A DNA stretch of 37,688 nt from Tetmemena sp. SeJ-2015 (GCA_027382625.1 JAJKFJ010022854.1:1-37688); one strand, 5' to 3'. Positions 11,410-23,564 are shown, counted from the first letter of the stretch. Numbers and translations: made by a program. Notes: generated from the sequence alone by a model not told the origin.

Positions 11410-14400
11410 TCATTTCTGAGTGTCTTTAGTTGCTTCTAGATTCCTATTGATAAGTTCATTGAGGAGACTGGCACCTCTTTCATAGTCCTCAGTGAGTTTG
11501 TTGCTCCTTATCTAGTCGTAGAACTGGAAGGGGATCACCATGAAATTCTTGTGGTACTTCTTATATATCACTCTCGAGTATACTCCTTTAGATACTTCCT
11601 CTGAGGTCTGATTCTTGTAGTCAAATCAATCTATACATATAACAAAATAATTATAGTAGTGGGTGGGCCCATGCACTTCAATAATCAAGTCTAGCTCGGG
11701 AACATAGAGATCTGCTTGCATGGGGCCACATACCTTTTCAACTTCTGTCTTCTTAAAACCCAAATGCTAGAGACAGTAATACACAAAACAATTATTAAGT
11801 CACTTGTTTAAAGAGGCAAGTATAGTAGAATTTATGCGCCCTAGAAATTGAAGAACTGCTTCTCTGGATATTATTCTTAAAAAGAGTGAAGAAAAAAATT
11901 ATATCAAGGAGGTCATGATTTACGAATTTCTCACATTATGACAGTAAGTCTGCGAGTTTTTTGTTTTACCATTCCTAAATTCTTGATTAAAATTGATGGT
12001 GTGCTTACCTCATTCTTGATGTTGAAAAAGGCCAAACTGATATTAATCTGAGAATGGAACTGAGGAGTGTTATTAGGCTGCTTGTTAAATAATTTAATCA
12101 ACCTCACAAGGAGATTCTCAATCAGGATTAAAAGAATAAATAAACTATGAATTATTCGTTTAAATATTTTAAAATCTACTGTTGATCCTCACATTAAGTT
12201 AGTACAAATGCGTGGAGAGTTAGCGCTATATGTGAATTATGAATCCTATATGAATACTACTTACCAGCAAATTAAATAATATCCTAATTGAGAATCAATT
12301 ATTTTTTTTATAGCATTTTGAGTATTGTCGATCCTATCAAAAGTTCCCTCTCTCTTGGCGATTTTGTAAATTCTTTCATACGATTGGAGATCACCGATCA
12401 TTGCAAGTCTGTTCACACCATACAAGATTGCCTAACTTATGTCAATATTTGCTCACTTAAAAAATAAGTATCATACAAATGAAGAATTTTAATTATGATA
12501 ATTATGATGACTATGATTATCATTATTTTTGTGATTGCTCTGATGTTCTTTTCTATCTAAAGGGAATGAATGATAAAGCAATGTTGTTCATACATGATCA
12601 ATCAGCAGAGAACAGGTGGGGCCACTGTTGTGATATTTGAGGTTTCTTAGGCTCTTGAAAAATGAGATGAACTAGCCGTACTTCAGTTTGCAATCAGGAC
12701 TGCTCAGGTGGATGTTTAAACCGTCTATTAGGAAATCCACATAGTCATTGTTGTAAATCTCGTAATCATAGGCCATTGCTTAAAAGATAAACTAGATATT
12801 AAAGAATGAAAAAATATTTTGTTGCTAGTGACTCTAAAATACTCTGGTAGTCTTGGACTGTGTACTATTAGGCCATTTTTGCAGGATCGTAGTCGAATTT
12901 CTTTTGCAGAATACTCACAATCGAATGGATGTGGAATGAGTTTAGCAAGTTCATCTTCGCAAGTCCCTTTTAAAATAGTACATTATCTATTTTAAATGAA
13001 ATATTTTCCCCACAGACTTTGACAAATGTGCCAATATATAAGTAAAAAACAATAAGAAACTCAAATTAATGCCTCCTGTCAAGATTCATAAAATAAATAT
13101 CCTTTAAAGCACTCACGATTTAATTCTCATGAATACAGGCGCTGTAGTCTTGAAGGAAAGCTATAAACTCGTAAGATTAAATGGATATTTACAAGTTAGA
13201 TTGGGCAACTTCAAGCTGGGAAGCTTCAAATAAGATTTCATCTATCCCAAGCAGAACAAAGTCTCGCTTATTTTAAGGAAGAAAAGTCTCATTTGGTGAG
13301 GAGTCAGTTACTCCGGCTGCCCATACTAGTCTAGACTTGGATATGAACAACTCAATATATATGCGATATATTATGAAATGAATTTATGTATAGATATAAT
13401 TTGTAACTCTTGCAGGGATCGAGACTCATCTCAATTGGCTCGCCAGTTTAATCATACTCTATGATAAATCGGTTGAGATGATCATTCAGAGCCTGTAGAT
13501 TCTACTCTATAACCAATCGTTTAGATAACAGTTTTATCAGAATAAATTTTTAGAATTCTTACTATTTTCAAAGATAGTGCTCTTATGATTGTGATTGAGG
13601 ACTCTCAGAAGATGAGATATTTCGAGCCAAGAGAGCGCACCAGGGCCGAAGTATTAAAGCTTGTCCTTGAAAATTGTGAAGATTAGATCTGTGAACTCCT
13701 TGTTGCTTGCGAATTTTTGAGATATATTGGGGCGCATGCTACACACTAGCAATACCTCCACTAAAGAAATTAGTAAATAAGAGATCAGTTTCTGTGATAA
13801 ATGAGATAGATTTATTATCAAAACCCATTTCTCAAATTTATCTCATCTTCATTTTCTTTGAGGCACTTACAAATAGAGGCGAGTGCTTCTGATTCCACAG
13901 TGTCTTTGTGATACAAATTCTCATCCTTTGGTGGTTAAATCATTTGCATTGCTTTACTCAGGAGTAGATTGACTTTTTCCACGAAGTTGTCCATTAAATT
14001 AATCATAATCTTCATATAAGCCAAATTTAACTTAATAATTAGCCATTAAGCAAGCATTAGTCGAGTCCCAGAAAATCAAACGATGGCATGCCAATATCAA
14101 GTTGCTCAGTTAAAGTAGATTCACGTTATCCAGATCTGCCTGATTCAAACAAACAATTCAAGATTATCGCTTCTAGAATATAAATGATAGTCTTTGCTGT
14201 TCAGATTCACCTAGCCTTGTTAAACACAGAGTAATAATTTACCAGACTATCGACACATAAATTCATTTGAAACATTTACATCATAATAAATATATAGTCC
14301 TATCGATGTAGACATTGACTTCCTCAAAGAACTCCATGTAATCCTACTTTCTAACCTAATAGACTGAGTTAGCAAAGCCTTATATACAAAATATTGCTTC

Positions 14401-15463
14401 TTAAGAAAGAAAGTTAGTATTTCAAAACTAATATTTAGAATACTTACCTGCTTAAACAAGAAGGTATGATAATTGACTGAGGGTCTAAATTTAAACTAAA
14501 AATTATCAGAATTCCATAGAAAGAACTAAGTTTAAGATCCAATAAATCTCCCAGTATTTAATCTTTAAAGATCCTTTATTAAATAAATTATATTAATTTA
14601 ATCGTCTCTAAATCTCAACCAATCAATTTTTGCAGGTTCAAGAATGTTGCTCTATAAGCTCTCAGGTGGGTTAGGTTTCTTATAATAGAAGTCAGCACTA
14701 TCCACCTTCCTCACATGTTTCGCGAATTTACTCTGCTTGTTCATAAGCGATTGCTCCTCCTAATTAGCATTCTTAAAACTGAAGTCTCCTTCATTTTCTG
14801 TTCTTTCCTTCCTCACCAGTCCTCTGTAGACTGTGTCTTAAAAATTTAATATTCCAAACCACACCCAATTTTTTTAAAAAGTCTTATTGATTCTTGTAGT
14901 TGTAATTATTATTTTTCCTTTGATACCTCTAATTTCTATCTTGACTGCTACCACTAGTGTGAGTATTTTGAGTTTTTTTATTGTCATAATAAGTTTTTGA
15001 CTCGTTAAATTGAAATTCTCTTTTCTGTTTCTTCTCCTCTAGTTCGTAATTCCTTTAAGCCTTCTGAGACGCGAGATATTAAGGTTACTTCATGCTCTTG
15101 AATGAAAAGGTGGGCTCTTCTGGCTTTAATCATCAGAATTCATTGCACAAAATAAATTTGAATTGGCTTTTCTCCTTTTGGAACTTCAGTAGTAAGCCTT
15201 CTAAAACCACTCTGAGCAACGGTGGTTTTGTTTAGCAAATCATTCTGAATGGCCCTTTGCTGATGAAGGAGGCTATCTCCATTCCAGAAAAGTGAATGCG
15301 CTTCCACTCTTATTAAAGTTTTCTTGTTTTGGAATTACTTATGGTTACTGATGAGGAAGTTCCTCGCACTGGAATTTAAAATGCTGCTTGAAGCCATCGA
15401 TTTAAACTCTTCCCTAGCTCCTGCTTTCAAAAGCGAAAGGGATTTATATAATAAAAAACTCAT
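11410..15463 (-). CDS. RAP-domain protein, probable mitochondrial RNA-related factor
   Basis: Starts at the ATG complementary to 15461-15463 (MSFLLYKSLSLLKAGAREEF), a basic, hydroxylated, acid-poor leader compatible with mitochondrial import. It ends at TGA 11410-11412. The last ~130 residues read QADLYVPELDLIIEVHGPTH, then YYNYFDYKNQTSEEVSKG, VIYKKYHKNFMVIPFQFYD and LLNELINRN. That is the RAP domain pattern (acidic beta strand, EVxGPxH, then IPxxxW/Y), known from FASTK-type and apicomplexan mitochondrial RNA proteins. The middle (12.0-14.3 kb) is helical repeat-like, e.g. LNQADLDNVNLLQLSNLILA, EFTDLIFTIFKDKLQYFG, AMAYDYEIYNNDYVDFL and AILYGVNRLAMIGDLQSYER. Many inserts break the gene and I resolved two. 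A role in organelle RNA processing is inferred from the family. Confidence 0.75.
11626..11646 (-). other. IES, 21 nt, pointer TTTG (RAP gene)
   Basis: TTTG (minus) at 11643-11646 and 11622-11625. The insert carries an in-frame TGA. Deletion joins HGPTHYYNY to FDYKNQTSEEVSKG inside the RAP domain. Confidence 0.8.
15128..15170 (-). other. IES, 43 nt, pointer AAAGCCA (RAP gene)
   Basis: AAAGCCA (minus) at 15164-15170 and 15121-15127. Deletion removes a TGA and a frameshift and joins TTEVPKGEKP to EEPTFSFKSMK. Confidence 0.8.
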
Positions 15464-15737
15464 TTTATAAGGTCAAAATAATTGTAAGATTGCTTAGAAT
15501 GCATGCCTTTTGTTATATTCTACCACATATTAATTTATTATAACTCTCTCTACAAAGTCAATTCCTTTAAATTAATTTATAACATTTTAGAGACAGATAT
15601 GTGAAGGGTATCTCAAAGATAAATATCTCCAAAAATATAATAAGAAGTGTCGCTCTCACTTGTCAAATGATCTCGCATCTAGCAGCCTTGATAGAGTTAA
15701 ATTGATCCATTGTCATAGAGAAAAATATTAAATAAGT
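15464..15737. promoter_or_regulatory. divergent intergenic between RAP gene and PI4-kinase
   Basis: 274 bp of AT-rich DNA between two outward-facing ATGs, so it must carry both 5' flanks. No individual motif can be assigned. Confidence 0.4.
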
Positions 15738-18700
15738 ATGTCGTCGTAATAACAACCAGACATAATCAAATCACACCACCCAAATGTTGGTGCAACAATC
15801 GATGCATCTAATTAAGGAGGGGGCAATTTGGAAAATAACCAAGCATCAGTTCAGTAGAATCGAGTTTCTAATATAGTTGAGGAAATTCAAGAAGAAAAAG
15901 ACCAAGATAGAAAATTTAAACCAGTAGATAGTACGAATGCGTAAGCACTTTAATAAAGAATCACAAACCCCTACAATAAATAACAGGATTAAACATCTTC
16001 AAATAACTTGAAGAGCAATTTAGATCATAAAAATGGTAAAGGGAAAAGTCCAAACAACATACAGTAAGATTCAAACTACCAAGGGGACTCAAATCTAAAG
16101 CAAAATTAGATGCTGTTTGATGAGGATTAGAGTAGTAAATTTCCCCCAGGTTATATCCCTGATCCTATTGTTTACGACAATGAACGCACATCCTCATACA
16201 ATAAAAATAGAAAGATAGTTCCAGCTGAGGAAAAGCCTAAAACTTGTAAGTCAATTTGTGTTTGTGTTCTTTCTAATGTTAAAATTAGAGTGTGCATGGA
16301 GATTATGCTGCTGTTGCTACTATCTATTCTGCTGTTGCCTGTGCGAATAAGGAAGCATTCGTATCAGGAATGATAAATTCAAGCTGAGATTCGGCAAGTG
16401 GTTGAAATTTGGAAGCTCCTCTTAGAAATCTGAGGATGTGCTGTCTCTTCTAATCAGACTCTACGCTCATGAAAAATCTGCCATTCGAGGCTTAGAGGGA
16501 ATAAGAGTAAATCCCGATTTCACCTCTAACTTCAGATCGGACCTAGAATTTTTCATACCTCAGCTTTGCTCATTTTACGTAAAAGGCGATCATGATTTCC
16601 CTGAGGAGCTAGTGAATCTGATAGTCATGGCTTCGACTTCAAGCTTCTTTTTCTCACATCAAGTGTGGTTCTTTTTCAACTCTCTGATAATTGGAAATGA
16701 CGAGGAAAGTAAGGAGGCCTTTAAGAAGTCTACTTTGGCTCTCAAGGGTTTGAAAAACGCTTGCGTCAAATCTAAGGAGCGTCTCTACTTGGCGAATTCA
16801 AGTTCGATTGTTAAACTTTTCAAGCAATACCAGTTGATCGCTAACTACCCTTACTTGATAAACTTGCAGAAGCATTTGAGATAGGAGCGTGGATATATCG
16901 GCACTATCAAAGAGACTTAGATGGATTAAAAGAGTGAACTTGAGGAAGGAGGGATCAAAGTCTAAGATGAGTTGAAAGAACATGGTGCAAGATCAGAGAG
17001 TCAATCTTTGATAGAGAAACGGGATAGAGCCGCAAGAGTTAATGATAAGATTCGTGTTTATGTGGAAAAGTACTCACTTGAGAGAATTAGTAAGAGATAA
17101 ACCTCGAATTCTAAGCAGATTTAGTCTCCTTCTAATGAATAAAGCTCCTAGGGAATTAGGGGAAGCAGTAGTCAAATGGCTTTCCGAAATGAGGAATTGG
17201 ATGAGAGACCTACCTTCATTGACGATCTGGATGATTTAGTCATTAGTGCTAAAGATATTATCCTCAAACCTTATCTGACTACTGATGAAGAGGGAGCAGC
17301 CTCAAAAGTAAATCAACATGAGAGTTAGAACTCTGTGTTTTCTAAGTACGAAGATGTCAATTATCAGTAAAAGCAAGAAGCCTTTAATGCTCAAATAAAT
17401 AGTTCATTTCTTAAATACCTGATATGCTTATCTGTCAACGCCAAAGTTCATAAAGTCTTTGACTGAAATCTCAGACAGATTGAAATTCATTCTCCCAGCA
17501 AACAGAGATGAATTCCTCACTCATGAACTCAAGAAAGTGAACTAGCGGCTCCCAGCTTCAATCTATATACCGTTTGTGAGTGAGTCAATCAGGAACTTTG
17601 CAGTCTTGCACATAGTGACCGGTGAAGCCAAGGTTTTCCAAACTAAAGAGCGTGCTCCCCTCCTTCTTTGTATTGAGGCTTTTAGGCCTGAGGAAATTAT
17701 TCTCTTGAACCCTCCTAAGCCTATTACATATCATCCCCTCACCAAGGAAAATTTGAAAAAGAACAAGTAGTTGAATGGAGACCGAACAGATTCCAAGAAT
17801 TATAGAGCTGCCTCTTGGACTTCTTCTTAGGTAACAGGAGGGGTGTTGGATCCTATGAGTCTGTAAGCGCCTCTTCTCTTAGAGAGAAAGAAGAAGCTAC
17901 CTTCACTTGGCGCTTTCTTAAACAGAGATATCAGGAAGAAGAAACTCAGAGGGAGCTTCAACAACAACGGCACAAGACAAACAGCTCTTGAGTATTTATA
18001 AACAGATTTCTGTGATATATATATTTCCTCTCATTTAGAATAATAACGCTGAATAGAATGAGCTCTTAGAAAACAAGCATTAACTTCAAACCCCTGATAT
18101 ATAATAGCATTCATTATAATATTACTTTTTCATTTGATGGTAGACACACCGAGGCTCCACATCCATAATCTCTATAACATCGGGAAGAAGGTACTTTGGT
18201 TGGGAGAAACAACAGTAGGTTTGGAAGGAAGACTTCTCAAAAGAAGCAGACTCCTTAAGAGATAAGAGAGACCAATGTAAGAGGGTAGACAGGGGTTAAT
18301 GATCCAAGTGAACCTTTAATGGAAGAAAGTCAGACTAGAATGACTCGAGCTGACATGGAAAAGGATTAGCACAACATGCGCAAGGTGAATAAGATTCTAG
18401 ATAAGAAAGTTTCCAATGCAGTCATCATCAATAAAGCTTAGATCGTACATATCAGTGCAAGCTTTTAATTTAATGTGTAGCTAAAAGGGTAAGTGATTAG
18501 ATACCGAGTAGTTGCAAATTAAAAGCTAATATGTATAGACAGATTCAACTTTTGACAAGGTGAAGATAACTTCAGGCAACATAAACGACTATCTCAAACA
18601 AGCCTCTGGAATTTTCCACAAGAATCAGCTGAAAGGCTTAGAGAGAATTATTTGAAATTTACTATGTGATAAATTTAATGATAAAGAATCCCACTTTCTG

Positions 18701-21135
18701 ACGATGATGAAGAGGAGACTAAGATACTAAACAGCGATGAGGATGCAGCACTTACCTCTCCAAGACAAGCAGTTCAGCGCAAAACTACTTCCAAAAGCAA
18801 AAGTGGAGTTTAGAAAGAACCAAGCACCATCTAGCAGTAGGCAGTAGAAGAATTTTTTAGTTTTATTGAGTGTAATTTCAAATAAGAGAGTGAATAGAGA
18901 CTTAATAATCTTCAGACAGACCATCGACTTCCTCAGAACATTAAGATTGTAGGTGCTCCCACTTAAAATAAATAAGTGTATTTATACCACTCAAAACAAA
19001 TAAGCAGTTCAAGAGAGGCAAGGATCTCCTCCAATCTTTAATGATCTCTCTGGGAGTAGTTCAAACTGTGCAAACGACTTGAATGAGTTCATGATGAAGC
19101 CTAACACCTACGAGTCGTCTGAGCAGAAGCAAAACTATCTCCTCAAGTCAGACGCTCGCTACTCAAACTTCGACGTGTTCAATACGAAATCTTACCTCAA
19201 GGGTGATACTGAAAAAGGATCTCAAGCTCCTGGCAGTAACTCTGATTAAGCAAACTACATCATTATAAGGATGATTATATCTCTCTATATCTATATCCTA
19301 TTGATAAAATAACTACTTGGGGAAAAGCCCAGAAAAGACTGCCCGCTATTCACAGGAATACATCAAAGCCTACCATCCACTTGTGCTCTAGCAGTCTGAA
19401 CTAACCTAAGGCAATCCTGGTGGGAAGGCAGGAGTGAATTAAAATCTGATAGGGAGCATTGAGGAATCCAAGTCTGAGCAGGACTCAGGTGATGAGGAAG
19501 CTCTTCCTTAGAATCAACTTGTGTTTTAAGTGTAAGAGGATGCGCTGGTGGAAGACCCCTACAATGATATTTAAGCAACTACAGCTGTTTAGGAGATAAG
19601 AGGCTCTCACTCCGGAGACCAAGCTATTTTCGAAAATGTGAGACCGCTTTCTCAATCTCTGCTTGGAGATAGAGAGTAGGAACAAGCCTTAGAAGTAGCA
19701 GACCCTATGAGTGGGAAGCATAAATCCAACAGGAGTAATATCTAAATCGAAGATGACTCAAAGGTCGAGTAAGCAAAGGTAATCAATCAGCAAATACTTC
19801 CCTAATAAGCTTTTACTTTGATGGTTTAAATTGTGGAGCTAGAAGAGAGAAGATCCATGTCAATGCTCAATCCCAACGAGCAAGAGCAACTCAACGCACT
19901 CCTGTTTGAGAAAAAGCAACAGCAGTTGTAGTTGCAACTTAATGAAGACTATCCAGAGGACACTAAGTTAGATAATGCAGACACGAGGCAAATAAAAGGC
20001 CAAGACAGCATCTTCAATTTCAAGAAGAAGAGAGGGACTGAGGTGACCAAGTAATTCTTCAAAGAGAGACCATAGAATGAGATATTCAAGGAAACTAGTC
20101 ACGAGTAAGACTAAAGGGTGAGCAATAAAAAGTCTGTAAATCATTGCATTGGATTTGAATGATGAGTGAGGTTAGAGTCTCCATTTGGAAACTTAAGATC
20201 ATGGAGGCTGATCAAGATTATTGTGAAGAGTAATGACGATATGCGGCAAGAGTAGTTTGCGATGTAACTCATCTCCCAGATAGATTAAATCTTCAAGCTC
20301 AAGAATAGCCTTAATATCTTTATAAGAAGCTTGGTTTTAAGAAATGCAACTTGTGGCTCCGCCCTTACGAGATATTGGCCACTGGCTAGAGGTGTGGACT
20401 GTTGGAGGTAGTAACTGATGCTCTTTCAATAGACAGTATAAAGAGGAGGATGGGTAACAACGCAAAGCTAATTGACTATTTCAAATCTCAATTCGGAGAG
20501 AAGAAGTCCAAAAGTAAGTAGTATAGTGAGTAGAATAAATGTGTCCTATAGAATACCAGAAAGCGAAGGATAACTTCTGCAGGTCTTTGGCCGCCTACTC
20601 TCTAGTTTGCTTTGTGCTTCAAATCAAAGACAGACACAATGGAAACATCATAAAAGATATTAAGAGTAGAACTATAAGATTGAATGTTATTTTAATCATG
20701 GTGGACATAGAGGGACACATCATGCATATTGATTTTGGTTTCTTGCTCTCCAACGCACCAGGCAAAGGCATCCGCTTCGAACTGGCTCCCTTCAAGCTGA
20801 CTTCAGATATGGTAGAGGTGTTGGGAGGAATAAAATCAAACAAGTTCAGGGAGTTTAGGGAGTTGATGCGTCTGGGTTTCATGGCGATCCAAGAGCACGC
20901 AGACAAGATAGTGAAGCTAGTGGAGATGATGTACATGAGTCAGAGCGACCTGCCCTGCTTCAAGGAGGGAGAGCAGCTCATCAAGGAGCTGAAGCAGAGA
21001 GTGCTCCCTCTGGGGCACCTGCTGACTGAGATGGAGTGCTACAAGTACGTGGACTCCCTTATCGAGAACAGCTACGACAACTGGCGCACCAGGGCCTACG
21101 ACCGCTTCCAGTACTGCTGCCAGGGAATTCTATGA
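15738..21135 (+). CDS. phosphatidylinositol 4-kinase, type III beta-like
   Basis: Predicted to phosphorylate phosphatidylinositol to PI4P on Golgi/endosomal-type membranes. The start ATG at 15738 (MSSQQQPDIIK) opens a Q/N-rich leader using TAA and TAG codons. After a 43-nt intron comes a cysteine cluster (LCCCCYYLFCCCLC, ~16.32 kb) that could be palmitoylated, then a helical lipid-kinase unique region (16.4-16.9 kb). The kinase part begins PKFIKSLTEISDRLKF, QRLPASIYIPFVSES and ERAPLLLCIEAF (17.45-17.7 kb). A long poorly conserved insert (~17.9-20.1 kb) precedes the rest of the kinase core: SPFGNLRSWRLIKIIVKSND, RQEQFAMQLISQID, CNLWLRPYEILATG, LLEVVTDALSIDSIK and SLAAYSLVCFVLQIKDRHNG. The catalytic loop is DRHNGN and the metal-binding motif is HIDFGF. 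It ends with TGA at 21133-21135. Three IESs and at least two introns are resolved; others near 18.0, 18.66, 18.98 and 20.15 kb are only approximate. Confidence 0.9.
16246..16288 (+). other. probable intron, 43 nt (PI4-kinase)
   Basis: Begins GTAAGT and ends TTAG. Removal shifts the frame so that the Q-rich leader runs into the cysteine cluster. An alternative IES with pointer TGTG (34 nt) gives the same frame, so the exact type is undecided. Confidence 0.6.
17392..17428 (+). other. IES, 37 nt, pointer ATGCT (PI4-kinase)
   Basis: ATGCT at 17387-17391 and 17424-17428. The insert holds a TGA in the kinase frame. Deletion joins QKQEAFNA to YLSTPKFIKSLTEISDRL at the kinase entry. Confidence 0.85.
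18489..18525 (+). other. probable intron, 37 nt (PI4-kinase)
   Basis: GTAAGT to AAAG. Removal joins the frame ending QFNVQLKG to QYVQTDSTFDKVKITSGN. A competing AAAAG pointer pair gives the wrong frame, which favours an intron. Confidence 0.55.
20304..20326 (+). other. IES, 23 nt, pointer AAG (PI4-kinase)
   Basis: AAG at 20301-20303 and 20324-20326. Deletion joins QIDQIFKLK to KLGFKKCNLWLRPYEIL in one frame, restoring the kinase N-lobe. There are no GT-AG ends in any register. Confidence 0.85.
20652..20699 (+). other. IES, 48 nt, pointer ATCAT (PI4-kinase)
   Basis: ATCAT at 20647-20651 and 20695-20699. The insert is a multiple of three without TGA, so it reads through as 16 extra residues between the catalytic loop DRHNGNI and the metal-binding HIDFGF. 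Deletion gives DRHNGNIMVDIEGHIMHIDF, the family spacing. Confidence 0.9.
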
Positions 21136-21277
21136 ACACTATCAAATTCATTTGTTAACCACTCCTTCTTTATTCTCCTTTAAGTTAATGATAATATTCT
21201 TGACTCCAAATTTTTACTAAAAGAAAGTGTTTAGATTCAATATATTTTCTATTGCCTCTTTAGTAACTATACTTTTT

Positions 21278-23564
21278 TCAAAGCTTCTCCCTCTTATCCC
21301 TTTGGGCGTTGTCTCTCTTCATGGTGGTGCTCTTCATGAACTTCAGAGTTGGGATATCTGGGGCTCCCTCCAGCAGGCCTTGGTCCAGGTACTCCACAAA
21401 GCCCTCCTTCTCGAACTTCTCCCTCATCTCCTTTATCTTAGCCATCACCTTGATCTTCTTGCCCTGGGGCTTGACGTCCAATCTAATAAATAAAATAATT
21501 TATTTATTTTATAATTGATATTTATTTGTTTCATGTGAATGTTGATTCGATAGTGCCAAAGTCGACCTTGAGGAAGAGCTCAGGGTCAAGCAAGTCCTGC
21601 TTCTGCAGCTTGTTAATGCCGTCTGGGATGCCCAGATCAGTCAAGTACTTAAATCAATATAAAGTGTGAATGAACTAACCATTTCATTTGCTTGATCTTA
21701 CTTGGTAAGGTCGAAGTCGATTCTCTGTTTCTTGTTTTCCTCCTCCTCGGCTGTGGTCTTGAGGATTCCGCGGGCGAAGTCTAGACTCTTGGGGAAGCGC
21801 TTGTTGAAGATGATCATGTCGAAGATCTTGTGCTTGATCTCAGAGGGTTTCTTGGTGGCGTCGAACACGTCGCGCAGGTGGAAGCCAGTCACCACGTCCT
21901 CAGGCACGTAGTCCACCAGCTCCTCCAGCTGCTTGGAGTTGGAGATGAAGATCTGTCCGATGGAGCGGATGCCGTGCTTGCTCAGGTACTTGAAGTTGTC
22001 CTTCGTCTCCTGCTCGCCGATCATCATGTTCCACAGTCTCCTGCACACCAGCTTGTCAGTTATCTCAAGCTCAGCTAATTAGCCCTGGTCGCAGATGTGG
22101 ACCAAGTCCTGCACTCTTCGAATCTTCTGCTTCTCGAAATTGGGCTTGAGTTGGAGCAAGTTAAGTCTGTGAAGCCATTCATCAATCAGCATATCTTTGG
22201 CAAGGCTGTCTTTATCATCAAGGAGCAGTTCCTTCGCCTTCTCAACGCAGAGCTCTGCGTCCTCCCTGTACTTGAGCATGTGGCCTTGGAGCTTAGCCAT
22301 GGACAGTTTGAAGACGGGCAGTTGATTAGCGAACTGCTCAGCCATGTCATCTCCCTTCTCAGGGAAGAATCTAGTGAAGAGGCCCTTCATCTGCTTGTCT
22401 GAGGCGTGGTTGAGCTGCACATGCACGTCAGCTCTGCCAGGGCGGAGGAGTGCGGGGTCTAACTTCTCCTTGTGGTTGGTGGTCATGAAGAGAATCTAAC
22501 CTTCTTGGGAGCGGACTCCATCTAGAGCGTTCAAGAATCCAGAGAAGGACAGCTTGGTGGTCTGCATGGTAGTGCGATCAGTGAACATAGCATCCACATC
22601 TTCCAAAAGAATGATAGATCTCTCTGGTGCTTCCGATAACAGTCTGTTCAAAGAGTCATCGTCCACATCTCCACTAGAGAGATTAAGGTAGCACAGATTC
22701 AACTTAAGAGCTCCTGCTATGGCCTACACGAATGAAGTCTTTCCAGTGCCTGGGGGACCGTAGAGGAGGTAGCCTCTTCTGTAGGGAATACCCTTGCTAA
22801 GATACCACTCACCACTGTTTTGGAAATCTTTGATGTCCGCCTCCAATTACTGGGCAATGTCTGTGTCAAGCACCACAGAGTCCAGAGTTCTTGCCTTCTT
22901 AGTCATGACTTTCACCCACATCGCTAACCAACCGAGCACTTGATAGATACCTAGTAGTCCCTTGTCCTGGTCCATAGAGTGAATGACTGCCTCGTCGATT
23001 AGTTCCTGAATGAGTTGAGTGGAGCCTCCATAGCACATGATGACTATCTTTTCCTGAGTCTCTGGCTTGTTATTCCAGCCCACCAGGTTCACTTTACCCT
23101 GCTCCTACACTGCCCACATCTTCTTCCCCTTATAAAATTGAATTAGCAATGTTTAAGCAATCTTTGCAATATAATGATTGAGTTTACGTGAAGTAATGGA
23201 GACCTGGAGCTGGGAAGTACTCCACCTTTGGCTTTAACAACTATAAATCCCCATTCTATAGGTTTTACAACTATAACCTTTTTGGCTTTTCTTTGGCCTT
23301 CTTGGGCTCATACCAGTTCTTGCTCTTCTTTTTGACAATTCTGACGACTGAGTCGCTCATCTGATCTGCCAGGTAGCCTTTTTCAGTTAGGAACTGCAGC
23401 AGCCACTTGTAGACGGGGTCTAGATTCTCAATGACCACTGAGCAGATCATCTTGCGAGTAATGTACTCCTAAATCATGGAGATCGTGTAGTAGAAGGCGG
23501 AGGTGATCAGCCCACCCAGCCCCAACGCAAAAAGCAGGGGCACGATCTGAGAAGTTACCATCAT
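21278..23564 (-). CDS. BCS1-type AAA ATPase, mitochondrial inner membrane family
   Basis: The likely start is the ATG at 23564 ([12 protein letters not shown]). A second ATG follows directly. The N-terminus holds one hydrophobic helix ([20 protein letters not shown]), then a BCS1 N-domain-like part ([15 protein letters not shown]...[21 protein letters not shown]). The AAA module follows: Walker [10 protein letters not shown] in [20 protein letters not shown] (~22.75 kb), Walker [33 protein letters not shown] and the [13 protein letters not shown] arginine region. A long C-terminal extension (to REKL-TGA at 21278-21280) with a second domain around [20 protein letters not shown] is unlike the short tail of typical BCS1. 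BCS1 proteins translocate folded Rieske protein in complex III assembly; many paralogues have other roles, so substrate is unassigned. Coding DNA is notably GC-richer than its surroundings. Convergent with the PI4-kinase, 142 bp apart. Confidence 0.92.
21484..21545 (-). other. IES, about 60 nt, pointer AT or ATT, edges approximate (BCS1 gene)
   Basis: A very AT-rich insert with an in-frame TGA separates [11 protein letters not shown] from [12 protein letters not shown]. Pointers AT and ATT both restore the frame, so the edges may be off by several bases. Confidence 0.6.
21651..21703 (-). other. IES, 53 nt, pointer AAGTA (BCS1 gene)
   Basis: AAGTA (minus) at 21699-21703 and 21646-21650. Deletion joins QRIDFDLTK to [15 protein letters not shown] and removes a TGA. 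Confidence 0.85.
23135..23186 (-). other. IES, 52 nt, pointer TA (BCS1 gene)
   Basis: TA (minus) at 23185-23186 and 23133-23134. Deletion joins [10 protein letters not shown] to [12 protein letters not shown], the usual BCS1 sequence. The two-base pointer leaves the exact edge less certain than the join itself. Confidence 0.65.
23236..23289 (-). other. IES, 54 nt, pointer AAAGCCAAA (BCS1 gene)
   Basis: Nine-base repeat (minus) at 23281-23289 and 23227-23235. Length is a multiple of three with no TGA, so it reads through. Deletion turns KPKRLQ...LLKPKVEYF into [12 protein letters not shown]. Confidence 0.85.

Noticed and set aside
17392..17460. Pointer pair AGTTCAT around the PI4-kinase frame break
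   Set aside because: The 7-base repeat exists, but deleting between its copies leaves a TGA and the wrong frame. The ATGCT pair gives the conserved join.
22097..22402. Plus-strand open frames opposite the BCS1 gene
   Set aside because: Shadows of a GC-rich coding strand; the minus strand carries the Walker motifs.
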